DNA of 64,000 nt from Flaccisagitta enflata (Eukaryota > Chaetognatha > Sagittoidea > Aphragmophora): assembly GCA_965153355.1 (NCBI GenBank), contig OZ231127.1, positions 4,278,001 to 4,342,000 of the forward strand, written 5' to 3'. Each line of letters opens with the position of its first letter. Position 1 is the first letter of the stretch. The notes below the pieces were generated by a model. The model was not told the DNA's origin and did no database searches. It was given only the letters and a program-made list of their open reading frames with translations. The position numbers and the translations under genes are program-made. Positions 22,323-40,215 of the stretch are shown in pieces.

Positions 22323-23577
22323 GTTTTTTAGTCGCGTGCACGTGATTCTACAACCCGCTCTGTCCATCCGTCCGCCCGTATTACACTCATTTGTTTTTAT
22401 AAGAACATACAATTTTTTCCTGAGGCTCAGTGTTCTTATTTCTACAATGATTTGAGGCTCAAATTGTTCTTAGAATTTTCTTATTTTTTAATTGCTAGTT
22501 TATACAGGAATGTTCTTTTATCTGGTTACCTAACTCTAATCGCCAATCGAATGAATATGAGAACCAAAATCTTAACTATACAAAAAAATTAAAATTCAAT
22601 GTAAGAATGATAGAAGTCAATCTTTATAATTAATTAGAATCACTTCCACAATTCTTTTTCATTACTGCACTTCTTAAGCAGATAAACTATGAATATTCAT
22701 TAGCTTGTACCGAAATGACAATAAACAATAAAATCAGAATTCCACGAGTAGTTCTTGTTGTGGGGCTGTTTTGGGCTTCTGATGACATCAATTTCAGTTT
22801 GAACATTTTGCATCTTACTGGCCGCGCCTTACCTTGAAATTTCCTTTAGCCTATAGGAAACCAAAAAATTCAAGTTATTAAAATCCCATTTTTTACTGCA
22901 TATTTGAAATCTGCATAAAAAACTGACAATTGAAAGTGCTCTTCTTTTTCCAAAATTCCTTCGGGATCATAGTCAAAATTCATCTTGAAGATATGAAAAA
23001 AAGGTAAGTTTGGCGATTTTACAAAGGTAAGTTTTGCAAACTTTGACGCTTATTTTGAGCACCTTCTAGTTGGAATATTGAAAAAAGGAAAGCACTTTCA
23101 ATTAACAGTTTTTTCTGCAGATTTCAAATCCGCAGTCAAAACAGAGATTTAAGCACTTTGAAATTTTTGGTTCCCCATAGAGGTAGGTTTTACCAAGGGT
23201 AGGATGCGGAAAGCTTAAATTAGGATTTGAGTGGCAAAACTGATCTTAATAGGAGCCCAAGACAGCCCCACAGCATAAAGTGCATGTGGAATGCCAAATT
23301 TATCACTTTTCGTCATTTAGGTACAAGCTAATATTCATATATTCCCCCTTTTTGAAGCTGGCGATGTTTTTATGATTGTTCTTATTTTTTTCCACTTCTG
23401 AGCCTCAATGTTCTTATAAACAAGGTTCTTAGTCAAAGAAATGAGTGTACTTAGCTTTTTTGGCAATTATGGGCGGTTTTGGGGTTACTACTCCTGGCCA
23501 ACTGCTTGGCTAGTCTATTTCATCACTGCCCCTGCCCACCCGCACGCGACATGGGTAGCCGTGTATCCGGCCTTGTT
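22323..23577 (-). repeat. Family I repeat split by a TIR element
   Basis: The 3' part (22323-22381, TTTTTTAGTCGCGTGCACGT, GTCCATCCGTCCG) and 5' part (23450-23577, CCCACCCGCACGCGACATGG to TATCCGGCCTTGTT) are separated by the 1.06 kb element at 22384-23447. Removing the insert restores the usual order of family I. Confidence 0.75.
22384..23447. mobile_element. TA-flanked foldback/MITE with GTTCTTATAA repeats
   Basis: The terminal CACTCATTTG and its complement are flanked by TA (22382-22383 and 23448-23449). Just inside, TTTATAAGAACAT and TGAGGCTCAGTGTTCTTATT occur on the left and the complementary pattern (GAGCCTCAATGTTCTTATAA) on the right. A shorter relative is at 36290-36724. No transposase was seen. 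Confidence 0.75.
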
Positions 23578-24920
23578 TCTCCAACTTCTTACATAGGTTT
23601 TTCTTGAGTTCTCAATGATGTATCTGAGTATATATGTGAGTATCATTCAGTCAACTTTTTACGGTAATCGCTTCCAACTTTCGCAAGTAATTTCTACCTC
23701 GTCTTAAGCGTTTTTGTAATGGTCGATGAGACTAAATTACATGACATGACTACATGACTGATTGACATGACATTACTACATGACTGATTGACATGACATG
23801 ACTGCACGACATACATGTCAAACATTCCAAAAATTCGGATATTTTGAACTTCTGCGGAAGTGCCTTCAGCTAGACGATTGTGAAAATTGATGAATCTAAC
23901 TGACTGGTCGTTTCTTACACCTTTTTTCACCCTTGATGCCGTTCATTTCAGTAAAATCTCTTTTTTTCTTTAAAGTTTGATAAGTAAAATACAGGCGTAT
24001 TTAAGTATGTATGATTACTTTATGTATTATGGTTCTGATACGTTTTCTTTTTTAATTTTTTGGATGATGTTCTTGGAAGTTACGATGACACAATCTAAAA
24101 ATGACAATTTGCAAAAACCGAATATTGGTCAACTATGAATATGGAAAACAAACAGAGAGTCAGAAAAAGAGAAAAAAGAGAAGAATTTAAACATCAAAAC
24201 AAGCGGCACTCGCATGCTGATCTTTTTTTTTTTATTTTTTGACTTTTTTATTATTTCTAAATAAATGATAACTAAAGAAATTATTATGGGTGCGTCTGTG
24301 TTCATTTCAGCCAACGGATATATGCGCGCGTGTGCACGTATGTTTGCACGTGCGTGCGCGCGCGGAAAGAAGATTCAGACGAAATTGCGCGTTTTTTTGC
24401 GACTCAGTGTTGCAATTCTTGCACACATTGTGTCAAAACACGCCAACTTGATCTTTGCGGACACAAATACCAGGGCCTTTACAAAGACCGGCAGGATCTA
24501 TTTGTACCCCGACAATAACAATATGGATATATCAACTCATATGACACGGATTGAAAAGTGTTCGGAATGATTGGAACTTCCCTTGACTTAACTGAACGCA
24601 GAGGCTGCCACGGAGGTGATATATGTAGATGATATGGAATATACATAGAAATGTAAAAAGTGAGAAATCTAGCCTAAATAATTTATTAAAGTCTCTGATG
24701 TCTTAACTAAATAAGAAACTCAATTCTTCTTTTAAATACTCTCCTCTCTCTCCTTTCGTCATGCTCTGCTATACACTCTGGTGCTATAGATGGAAACACA
24801 AGACTGTGGTATGACCACACTGACCACGCTGTGGTCACACACACACACACAGAAGGTTTTTGTGTGGATGTTACACGAAGCTGGAATGAGAAAATAATTC
24901 TGATTCAATTTAAGAAATTA
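23578..24920. other. Gene-free spacer downstream of the MRLC gene
   Basis: I see no gene. It holds ACATGACATGACT repeats near 23740-23820 and a short CACACACAC run near 24838. The nearest minus-strand AATAAA downstream of the MRLC stop that I noticed is at about 24930-24935. Whether it ends that transcript is unknown. Confidence 0.4.
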
Positions 24921-25881
24921 ACGCATGCTTTTATTGACTTATGAAAATTATAAGTTAGAAAATATAAAATTAGTGTAAAGTGAAAATTCCTATTCACCCC
25001 TTTTCCCTATCCCCCCGTTAACAATGTATAATAAAAAAACAATGAAAATAAGTCTTCTTTTCTCCTCCCGACTCACATGAGCCAGGAAGAAAAAGAAATA
25101 ACGGAAACATCGAAAAAACAACTTTTATCAGCTTTCTCTCGCGGAAAAGGTTAAAAAACACACAAAAATGATCAACTTTTTCGGTTTCTCTTTTTTTTTC
25201 CAACGAGCAAAGCCAACTTGTAGTTTTTCAATGTGACCGACAGAGGATGCTGTTCAATGTTCGATAGAGTGACGCTCCAAAAAGTTGACAAAAAGAACAA
25301 TCACGCACACCGAGGGTGGAAATAATGAACAACACAGACGTTCCATAAACCAGTACTGGATTTATATATGTTGTTGTTTTTTTTTTTTCTATATAGAATT
25401 AAAAACATCTTTTTTGAGTTTTTTTTCTCTGAGATGGTAATTCATAAGAAAATATATATAGAAATCCCCCGCTAGATGGTAAACACGGGACATAATTACA
25501 CCCCAAAAAAGAAGTATTTATCTCTTTTTCTATCTTTGAAGCTTCAATTATTAACTCTGTTCTCTCGAGAATTAATTTGAGCCGCGAATAGCTGGAAATT
25601 CTGCTGGCTCGGGGGTGATCCAGGTTTTTTTAACGTGTGTGGCAGACAGATTTTGTTGGTGTTGTTGTTTTTGTTTTATAATTCTCCCGAGATCTTTGTT
25701 AATAAAGCGAACTACATTTTATAAATACGTGTGTCTGTTCTATAAAATGTGTCTTATATCCGACTGGTTTAAGTCGTCGTGGCTTAATAATGCAAAGGAC
25801 AATACAATATGAGAACGTTGGTGAAATGTTTGGGTTTTTGTTTCCGGTTGTTTTGTCGTTGCTAAGCGACGAAGACTAAAT

Positions 25882-31131
<5,250 letters not shown>

Positions 31132-32049
31132 GTTTTCTCACACCCCTCCCTTTAAAATGTCATTTTACAATGTTTTATTGAATATAGATTTTCTTTAGAC
31201 ATGAATTGGCAGAAAATTGATCGAGAATGAAGAAAGATAATCCCATGAAATTGCACATATAATGAAGAAGCTGAATGATTTGGGGAAGAATGGAAAAAGA
31301 TGATAAAATTTAATCGGATCGAAGAAGAAAATTGAAACATGGAATGGTGAAAGAAGAACAGGCGCAGGCGAGAGAGAGGAGGACTAGGTATCGGAGCGGG
31401 GCTTAAGGATCGGAAGGGGGGCGGGGTTAAGTATCCAAAAAGGGGTATGTTGGGTGGGTTAGATTGGTAAATAACTAACCCATACATTTTCAAAGCCGTT
31501 TTAAAAAGTCAACGTTCAATTAGGACTTGTTAAGTCTTTACTCTAGTCATTGATCATTCATTTTATAATAATGTGCATACATTTCAAATTATTTTGTAAT
31601 TTTACACAGTGAGTTAAAGAGATGGATTCTCATGAAAGTGCCTAAGGTATCAAATACTATTATTTGCTTTCAATGAATCATCAATTCACACATATTAAGA
31701 ATTGATGCATGGACTATAAAAGATCTTTATTCTATTACTTTAATAATAAACTATTTGTAATTGTATTGTTTTAAGTTTTGATACTTGACCAATGAAATAT
31801 AATGAAGAGACGTTATTCCAAGTGCTTGTTGACGTTCTTGTTATTTCTTTTTATCTTGTTTTATTATTTTAGTATACATGCGCCGAGAAAAATTGCCGGT
31901 TGATGATGAATAATTGATGATATTGATTGTTAAAATGATGATTATTAAACGAGAAAAAAGAATCAAAAAGAGAAAGAAAGAAAAGAATAACATCATAAGA
32001 AAAAAAAGATAAAGATGTTAATTTGCATTTCTGCGTTTTGGATACTTAC

Positions 32050-32075
32050 AAGTCTTCTGTCTGCTTGGACTGGAT
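32050..32075 (-). other. MLC2: MRLC non-coding exon 1 (5' UTR), predicted
   Basis: Downstream of the TATA box, TCATCC about 29 bp from it resembles an initiator (start near 32075). The exon would end at ACTT followed by the strong donor GTAAGT (32049-32044). A non-coding first exon ahead of a tiny coding exon fits the gene layout. The start is inferred from spacing only. Confidence 0.55.
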
Positions 32076-32096
32076 GAAGTTGAAGGGGTCCTACCT

Positions 32097-32104
32097 CTTT
32101 TATA
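32097..32104 (-). promoter_or_regulatory. TATA box of the MRLC promoter
   Basis: TATAAAAG on the minus strand, preceded by GAGAGG and followed by AGGTAGG, about 29 bp before the likely start site. A strong TATA box fits a highly expressed contractile-protein gene. Confidence 0.7.
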
Positions 32105-32165
32105 CCTCTCCAACTCCAAAGCCGACTCGCGTTGTTGTTGTTGTTGGCCACGCACTCTCCCTCGT

Positions 32166-32169
<4 letters not shown>

Positions 32170-32242
<73 letters not shown>
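32170..32242 (-). promoter_or_regulatory. (GA)n tract upstream of the MRLC TATA box
   Basis: About 36 GA units on the coding strand start 66 bp upstream of the TATA box. Long GA tracts in animal promoters can bind GAGA-type factors. Here it may equally be a passive microsatellite, since such arrays are frequent in the window. Confidence 0.5.
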
Positions 32243-32245
<3 letters not shown>

Positions 32246-32934
32246 CATTGCTAGCACACAACCGTCGTCGTCGAGAACGTTCGCGAACATCATCTCTCCT
32301 TCCTCCTCCTTCCTCCTCCTCCTTCCTCCTCCAACGCTACTTCAGCTTCATCAACGAATCCTCAACACGCTCGCCAACAATCGCCTTCATCCCTCCCCCC
32401 TTAGATCCCCCTCAACTTGATCATCATTTAGCTTCAACCTCTTCACGATCCCCATCCATCCCCACCTAATTCCATGAGCAGCAGCCCCGAAACTTAACGT
32501 CTTTAAAAAGTCTTCATTGTCACAAAAATTGTTTCTAAATGACCCAATTTCAATTCTAAATGAACTTTTTAGATGCGTCCTCGCATCTTCACAGGAGGGT
32601 CTGACCGTCCGTCGGTTCATCCTTCCATCCAATTGTCCATTCATCCGTCCGTTGGTCCATCCGTCGGTCTGTTACACCTCCCGAAAAATCGCATTTCTCT
32701 CTTTTTTTTTTTTTTTGCCATGGCGAGATCGTATACTCGATAAAACGATAAGTAAACATTTTTTGTGAAGGTGTTTTAAGAAGCTGCTTTGACGGTTATA
32801 TCAGAAATTCAAGCAGTCTGTCTGTCTCTTCATCCATCGGCCTCTCTATGTTTTGCATACATTACGCGCGTCATTCAAAACACGCAGTGACACAGTCAGG
32901 ACGCTTCTTTGCCCGGTTAGGCCTGTTTCAATAG

Positions 32935-33156
32935 TTTTAAGTTGCAGACACACAACTCTAAAAGAGGCTTTATCTGTCCATTGGTCTGTTGGTCTGTTAG
33001 TCCATTGCGCATTTATTATGCTGCAGTTGTAGTTGCGTATGTGTGTGTGTGTGCTAGTGTGGAAGAGCGGGCTTGGGGTGGGAATGGGGTGAGGCTGTGG
33101 GTTGGATGCCCCTGCCCACCTGTCCACAACGACATTGTGAACCCGCGTCACTCGTT
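32935..33156 (-). repeat. Family II repeat, drifted
   Basis: It reads AAGTTGCAGACACACAACTC and ends GTGAACCCGCGTCACTCGTT. Both the terminal hairpin and the 5' arm carry transitions. Confidence 0.65.
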
Positions 33157-34110
33157 GATCTTAAGCTTAACTTTATTCGTTTCATCCTTTTCAATCGCCT
33201 TATCAATCAGATTACCAATGGTGTACTAGTACTACCATCTATTCTTAGCTATTAGGCCAACTTGCCTGAAACTGCTGGATAACATCAATATCTACAGATG
33301 GGGGGGGGGGCTTGAAATAGTGTTTAGTAAACACCTTTCGATAGATTTATCAACAAACACGATACTAATATTTAGTATCAAAGATCTGTTTTAAAAGAGA
33401 CTTTATTTATGACAATTTGACTATAAATGGTTGGACAGGAGGCCGAGGGCAGTAAGACAATTGTGAATGGACAATGTTGCAAAAAAAGATTGACACACTC
33501 CTCAATTTGGCTTTTTATTGGAAATAGAATAAAGTACGGCAAAAACTCCATCCATGCGGTTGTGTTTTTATTTTATTTGATAGTTTTTTGGTTACAAGTT
33601 CCTTGTTCAAGCAAAATTTATCTCCGGCAGCTTTTTTAAAGTTAGAACGTTGTGAAATGCTTCTGTGTCTGTAAGGTTCTATCGCTTCCAGAAATCAAGC
33701 ATTTTATCACATAACGAGACAAAATGCGAAACCCAAACTTGCTCTGAATAGCATTTTTAAAACTTTTTAGGAGGGTTTTTTTTTCAGTAGTTTGTCATTA
33801 CATTGGTCGGTCTGTCTGCTGGTGCGTTTGTAAATTACATTTGCTCTGAATTGCTATTTTAGATGTTGTGAAAAAAAACTAAAATTGTTTCATGGAACTC
33901 TGATTTGACCCTATGACCAGAAATTAACAACCGCATTCATGGAGTTCTCTATTGTATTTCCACCAATAATCGAGGGTGTTGAAAGTGATGCAAAGCTTAT
34001 AATTCTGAAGAACCAGAGACAGTGGAAGGGAACTGCTGAGTATTTGCGATCTACGTTTTTGACTTTTTTTGAAAATACCGTCAGCCATCCTTAGGCCGCA
34101 TAACATGCGT
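33157..34110. other. Gene-free spacer
   Basis: No gene or clear repeat recognised apart from a G-run near 33301. Confidence 0.45.
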
Positions 34111-34116
34111 CCGTGT

Positions 34117-34282
<166 letters not shown>

Positions 34283-34439
34283 GACAGCAAATTCTTTGAT
34301 GAAGGTAAACGCTCGATACTCGGCTCCCCCGCCATCTGTACAACTACAACCCCCAAAACATTTACCCCATGATCCCCATCTTTTTGCCTCTCAGATCACT
34401 TTATCCACTGACCGCGAAAGGCGGACTCAGTTCAATTAT

Positions 34440-35400
34440 ACAGTTGATCTCATCTAGACATGAGATATTGGGGCATGCATAGCTTGCATACAAAAACTCT
34501 CAGAAATAAAATTGTTAAAAGATGTTGGATGGAAGCGCTATAACTCCAGAAAAGAATGGGGGCGCTAATTGGGAGAAATACGGTAACTATCAATACTTTT
34601 AACAGAGATTCTATAGGGTCATTATAAAGAATTGAATTTGCTGCAAAAATTTTCATGGTAAGTTTTATGAAAATCTCTCTCATTTGGCTACTGCTAAGTA
34701 ACATCAAAGATAAATGAGTTTACTTCAAGCTAAACTAAAGATATTCCTTCAAATATATCAAAATGATTAATGAAAATTCAATGTAGAACACTATTTTTTC
34801 GATAAATTCTGTAAATTTGAAATGAGTTTCTGTAGCAACCAACCATAACAAGAAATAAAGTTCTGTTTTTATTATTTATATTATAAATATGGCGGATTTT
34901 CAAAACCTTTCTTTTGAAACATAACGTAAGAAAGATGGATTGAAATTGTTGATGCCTGTACAGCGCTTTGAAAGATCTTTCATTTGAGTCGTGTCTGGTA
35001 TCTGTAGCTTTATTCGTTTAGAAATGGCAGAGGTTTGAAGAAAAATATCATCGATTGGAAAATGGGCAAATATTGTCTTTTTTTTTTCTCATAGCAATTT
35101 TTTTCTCAACGTTTTTCTTAATAATGCAATTCAGAATTGTCACAGCAAATTAATATCCATGAGCAAATAAAAACGCCAAGAACGAATCTTTTACTCAGTA
35201 CGTTTAGTTTCTATGTTACAACAAACGAAAAAACATGCACATCCTATTGTGAATTCTCAAATTCCTAGCAACTTGTCTTCATCCCAATGCCATATCTTAT
35301 CGGATCAAGCTAGGAAAACCAGCAACGTCTCATTTGAAAGATCTTTCACAGAGCTTCAAAATGGTCACCAATTTTTCATAGTTTTTCTCAGTTTAAGGTA
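34440..35400. repeat. Fragments of the 21303-type MITE and family VII repeat
   Basis: GTTGATCTCATCTAGACATG near 34443 matches the MITE end. Family VII blocks (AAGATCTTTCATTTGAG, CGTTTAGAAATGGCA and inverse-strand counterparts) run from about 34950 to 35400 as diverged inverted arms. Confidence 0.5.
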
Positions 35401-35619
35401 GGTAGAATTAGTTTTCTAAAATCCGCCAATATTTATTTCCCCAAGGTTAGAATCGCGTGGGAGTGGGGAGGGGCAGTGATTTACAAGATAAGCTCGTCAG
35501 TAAGGCGTTTTCTTAGGGCAAGGGCAGTGATGCGAAATATTACTCGCGAGGACGCGATACGACAAACAGAGAGACAGACAAACAGTCCAGAGAACAGAAT
35601 GTTCAATAATTTACAACCA

Positions 35620-35865
35620 TTTCGATTCAGAGACCCGATTCCTGGAATGATTGCTGTGTATCAAATGCATTGACTTTTTTCAAGGAAACATGAACTTTAA
35701 TGAGAATCAATTTCTAAAATTATACGACACAAGTAAAAAGTGCAACAGGATCAGTGGACATGACAAGTGTTATTGAATCTTTTTGGATCAAGCTAGAAAA
35801 TCCTGGTCAGGTCAATATTTTTCCAACTAGTTGATGTTGAATAAAACAATTGGATGTTCTGCCTT
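35620..35865. repeat. ~245 bp dispersed direct repeat, copy 1
   Basis: It shares GTAAAAAGTGCAAC, ATCTTTTTGGATCAA and AACTAGTTGATGTTGAATAA in order with 38403-38647. I judge identity at roughly 85 percent by eye. No coding potential or terminal structure was seen. Confidence 0.7.
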
Positions 35866-36058
35866 GGCAATAATGCGAAATTCAACCCGCTTTCCCCGTC
35901 GAGTAAAAGCTCAGTAGCACGACCACTTGATTCTGCAGAAGAGGACTCGAGAGCTGAATGAGTGTAAAAGAGTAATATAGAATGTATGTGTGTCACTCAC
36001 ACGCGACTCTAAAAGACCCCTATTCGGTCAGTCGGTCGGTCAGTCCATTGGTAACAAA

Positions 36059-36228
36059 GTATCTTTTGATGTTTTTCGGCCCCTGCCCAACACGACCGTC
36101 TGACCAACCACAAAATAACCAGAAGCTTTGTGACCAAAAACCGACCGACCAACCGACCGACCGACTGGTTTTTTTTTGGTTGGTCAGACGGTCGTGTTGG
36201 GCAGGGGCCGAAAAACATCAAAAGATAC
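36059..36228. repeat. 52 bp inverted repeat around a GACCGACC loop
   Basis: 36059-36110 (GTATCTTTTGATGTTTTTCG onward) and 36177-36228 are reverse complements with no mismatch that I can find. The ~66 bp loop contains CCGACCGACCAACCGACCGA. It has GCAGGGGC in common with the hairpin-ended families. Confidence 0.85.
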
Positions 36229-36289
36229 GGTAATTGAAGTTTTCAGCCCCACCTCACAAGACCGTCTGACCGACCAGAAAAAGCGGGTA

Positions 36290-36724
36290 CACGCCGTATT
36301 TTTTATAAGAACACTGTTTTTTGAAGTGAGGCTCAGCGTTCTTATTTTTTAGCCAGTTTCAGCCTCAAATGTTCTTAACATGTTCTTATTTTTATAGTAT
36401 TGGAGATTCATAATAATAGTTGCTAGCTATTTATAATCAATGAAATCAATGTCCTCTATTCTCAGTTAATGCAAAATTTTGTTTTTGCAAGTTATAAAAT
36501 TATAAAAAATGTTAATGATAAAGGTAATTGGTCGAATAATTGTTTAGGTTAGAGGATACTGTACAACTTTTTATAGATTCCTTAAAAAATTATATCAAAA
36601 TGTACTTAAGAATATATTTATGCCAAAATCTGAGCCTCAGCATGTTCTTAGAATGTTCTTATTTTTTCACCAAATCTGAGGCTGATGTTCTTATAAACAG
36701 TGTTCTTAGACAAAATACAGCGTG
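36290..36724. mobile_element. TA-flanked MITE, shorter relative of 22384-23447
   Basis: CACGCCGTATTTT and its near complement AAAATACAGCGTG are flanked by TA (36288-36289 and 36725-36726). It shares TTATAAGAACA, TGAGGCTCAG and TTCTTATTTTT modules with the 1.06 kb relative. Confidence 0.75.
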
Positions 36725-36999
36725 TAATAGAGATGCGCGTACGTCAAGTCTTCTTCTTTGATGTGCTCCTAGACCTGACTTGCGGTCGAACGATCCGGGC
36801 CTCGTGTGATGTTAGTAACTGCCACAACCTCCACTATCCTTCATCAATTTCACTTGGGTCATCTCAGTAAGTCTATCCCTTCCGTTCTATCCTTGTACAG
36901 ATGAAAATTGCTTCGACGGATTAAAAGAACAAATGAATTTTACTATTTATAGATGGAACGTGCCTGGTCGAAGGCAAAAAAACAAACAAAAAATGTAGG

Positions 37000-37195
37000 G
37001 TAACGCTATCGCCTCGGACGGGCGGTTAGGGGCACACGACACCCCTCCCCCCCTCCAAAGACACACCCACGACGCGACAACGGCCTCTTAAATTCACACT
37101 TTCACACTTTTTAACTCAAGCGTGACCCACGGACGGACGGATGGACGGACAGAACCTCTTACAGATTTGAGAGTCCGGGACTAAAAACTACAAAA
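37000..37195 (+). repeat. Family II repeat, strongly drifted
   Basis: TCGGACGGGCGG and GGGGC are followed by a CCATC-poor C-rich tract, GACGGACGGATGGACGGACA, CTTACAGA and GGGACTAAAAAC. The order matches family II, but the stems are degraded. Confidence 0.45.
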
Positions 37196-37606
37196 AGCAA
37201 ACAAGTTGAATGGACTATGAATTAGTATCCATCGTAAGCATAATTTTCTTACATTTGGACCGCCCATTAGCAGGGGTGTATATAATTGAGCGGCTTTTTA
37301 TTTTCTTCCCTCCATCCGTCTCTATTTGGACGCAGCCTCAATCCACCTCTGCCCGTTTCCCGTATCGCTTCTCCCCCTTTTCCTTCCCCCAACTCCCTTA
37401 CCCTCCCCCACTCTTTAAACTTCCCCCACTCTCTTTCCTCATCCACTGTATTTCACCCCCTCGCCCTCCATCGTTCAAATTTTGACTGCTCGCGATTTGA
37501 AATAAAGGTAATAATGATCATGATGAGCCCGAGTTGCAGTTGCGTTATCGTTCATCCATAATCTTTTTCCCCCCTTTCAAGAATTTCGTTCAATGTTAAT
37601 ACGACT

Positions 37607-37870
37607 AAGGGGGCGTTTCTAGTCAAGGACGATCGCGTTTTGAAAGGGCCACTCAGTCGCTCGCTACGTTTGTTCGCTCGCACCGCTCACTCGCTCCGCA
37701 GCGCTCCGCTTCGCTACGCTCGCTTCGCTCGCTCGCTCCGTTCACAGGCTCGCTCACTCACTTCGCTCACTCCCTCGTAGGACAGTTGAAATTCTTGAAT
37801 ATGTGTTTACGCTGTGATCGCGTTTCATAGGAACAAACGCGTTTTTGGTGCTCACTAGAAACACGCCCTA
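37607..37870 (+). mobile_element. Family VI (CTCGCTC) MITE, complete copy
   Basis: The ends AGGGGGCGTTTCTAGT and ACTAGAAACACGCCCT are inverted repeats with small gaps. The interior is a run of CGCTCGCTACG/CGCTCACT words, then CACTCCCTCGTAGGACAGTT. Fragments at 12985, 15225, 58620 and 58785 are all in the same orientation. Confidence 0.7.
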
Positions 37871-38069
37871 ACTGCCCGACTGCCTTCGACCTTTTAAAGT
37901 TACAATTTGCACGTTTTTAAAAGGATTACACGGACGAATACAATACTTTGTAAATACCATGAGGCGGCGTGGCAAACCACGAATGATAGAACATATGAAT
38001 GTAAAGGGTCGACACGACATGATATGACATGGCAATCATGACATCGCTTGAAATCCAACGCGAAGCTAA

Positions 38070-38294
38070 AACGAGTGACGCGGGGTCACAATATAGTTGC
38101 GGACGAAAGGGTCTAGGACCCCAAACCCCATCCACACCCTACCCCCAACCTCCTTACCACACACAAGCAACTAAAACGCCCGTCTTTCTACTTGTCAACT
38201 CGTGCTCACGGACGGATAGACCGACTGACGGACGGACGGATCGACCGACCAACGGGCAAAGCCTTTTATAGAGTTGCGTGTCAACAACGAAAAA
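38070..38294 (+). repeat. Family II repeat
   Basis: It has AACGAGTGACGCGGGGTCAC, arm GTTGCGGAC, a GACGGACGGACGGATCGACC core and AAAGCCTTTTATAGAGTTGCG. The terminal hairpin is damaged (TGTCAACAACGAAAAA). Confidence 0.7.
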
Positions 38295-38402
38295 GTTTCA
38301 AACATTAGCACATCTTTGTTTTTGTTTCCCTATAGCTGCATAGCGTAATGTTTATCGATGGACTTCCCGTATCTTTTTCCATTTAGCGTCACCCCTCCAC
38401 AT

Positions 38403-38647
38403 TTCGATTGAAAGACCTGATTCCTGAGATGATTACTGTGTATCAGATGCATTAACTTTATTCAGGGGAACAAAAATTTTAATGAGAATTAATTTTTAGA
38501 ATCTTAGGACACAAGTAAAAAGTGCAACTGCATCAGTAGACATGATAAGTGTAATTGCATCTTTTTGGATCAAATTAGAAAATCCTTGTGAGGTTAATAT
38601 TTTTTGAACTAGTTGATGTTGAATAAAATAATTGGCTGTTCTGCCTT
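38403..38647. repeat. ~245 bp dispersed direct repeat, copy 2
   Basis: Partner of 35620-35865, in the same orientation. Confidence 0.7.
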
Positions 38648-38649
38648 AT

Positions 38650-39953
38650 GAAAAAGCGCCCCCCAACTTTTTTTTCTTAGTATTATACGTCTCAGAAGAG
38701 ATTTGGACAGAAATATTGAGTAAAATAATGAAATAATACAACACAATGACTTTATTAGATACCCCCATACATACAGTAATGGGAAAGTTACCATGCCATC
38801 TCGATATGTTTTGAGTACTTCAGACCTTTCTGATGATGTTAGAAGAAAGAAAAAGTAATATTTGTATCGAATAGCAAATTAACTATTTAGTTAAAGATGA
38901 TATGTCATGGGCCAATTTTTGCTCGAATTTCAGCACCGTTTTTGCGCGATTCTGGAAATAAAGGTAAACTCGATGAAAATGTTCTTCCATCTTATGGCCA
39001 CCTATGACGTTTTCATTGAGAACAGGGGACGAAAGATTAAGTAAAAATCATAGAATGATGGAGATGGTTAAAAGATACATTTTTCATGCGCTGATATGTC
39101 GAAATTGGAGATAACGACAATATGCAAATGAGCTGATTAAGCGAACCTGAAAAGCTATTTGAAACCGATTTGATTCCAGTATGCTTTGTTACAGCTATAA
39201 CATGAAAGATACCATGCCATCTCTTCTTTCATCTATTTATTCATTCATTCATTCATTCATTCATTCATTCATTCATTCATTGAAAATATTCTTTCAATAT
39301 TCCGAAAACGCGAGTCGCACTTATTGGCCGTAAAATGGCCATCCTTGTTTCTTTCTCTTTCTCTCTCTCTCTTTCTTTCTTACTTTCTTCTTTCCTTCCT
39401 TCCTTCCTTCCTTCCTTCCTTCCTTCCTTCCTTCCTTCCTTCCTTCCTTCCTTCCTTCTTTCAACAGCTTGCTAAGTGACTCTATAGGGTATCCATAGGT
39501 TGGATGGTTGTTAACTAGGATGGTTGCTTGTTTACTTCCTTTCTACATTACCATTTCGGTTTCCTTCTCATATATGCTATTTTCAGCTTCCTTGACACAT
39601 ACAACTCTAGAGGTTGCTGCGTCAGTCAGTCGGTCTTCTGAGAGGGCTGGCAGAAAGCATTTCTAAGGCGTCTCGGGACTAATTTTAGGTCTGAGAGGGC
39701 AGATTTGAGTCTTCGGAGATCTAAGAGCGCTAGTTCGAGGCGTGAGAAAGCTGATTTAAGACCCGATCAAATTCAGAGGTTTTTCAAAATTAGGCTTAAA
39801 GAGATAAAAACTCGTTGTAAAAAAAGCATTAAAAATGTAAATATTATCGATATAATATAAGTTGATTTTATAAACAAACCAAAGTTTCTTATTTGGATAA
39901 TTGAGTGTTTTATATAGGATGAATAGTTGCACTAGTGACATGATGAATGGCGG
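38650..39953. other. Gene-free DNA with (ATTC)n and (TTCC)n arrays
   Basis: No gene recognised. ATTC array at about 39238-39282 and TTCC array at about 39391-39457. GAGGGCAGATTTGAGTC-type units near 39650-39770 resemble the family V interior. Confidence 0.6.
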
Positions 39954-40215
39954 TTTTAGTTGCGGACTCGCAACTGTATAAGAGGCTTTGTCCGTACGTC
40001 GGTCCACTGTTTGTTGGTCCATAGAGGTTATCGAGTTGAAAACGCGAAAAAATTGTATTTTGTAATGCTTCATTTGGTATTTTGTGAGATTGTGAGCGTG
40101 TGGGAGGGGGTTGGGGATGGGGTTAGGGATGGGGTTTGGACCGTTTGGTTGAGGCTGGGGCTGGCTGCCCCTACCCGCCCGTACGCAACGATATTGTGAC
40201 CCCGCGTCACTTGTT
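39954..40215 (-). repeat. Family II repeat
   Basis: It reads TTTTAGTTGCGGACTCGCAA, with GGCTTTGTCCGTACGTCGGT, a G-rich tandem GGGTTGGGGATGG tract and GTGACCCCGCGTCACTTGTT. Terminal hairpin AGTTGCG/CGCAACT is intact. Confidence 0.75.
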
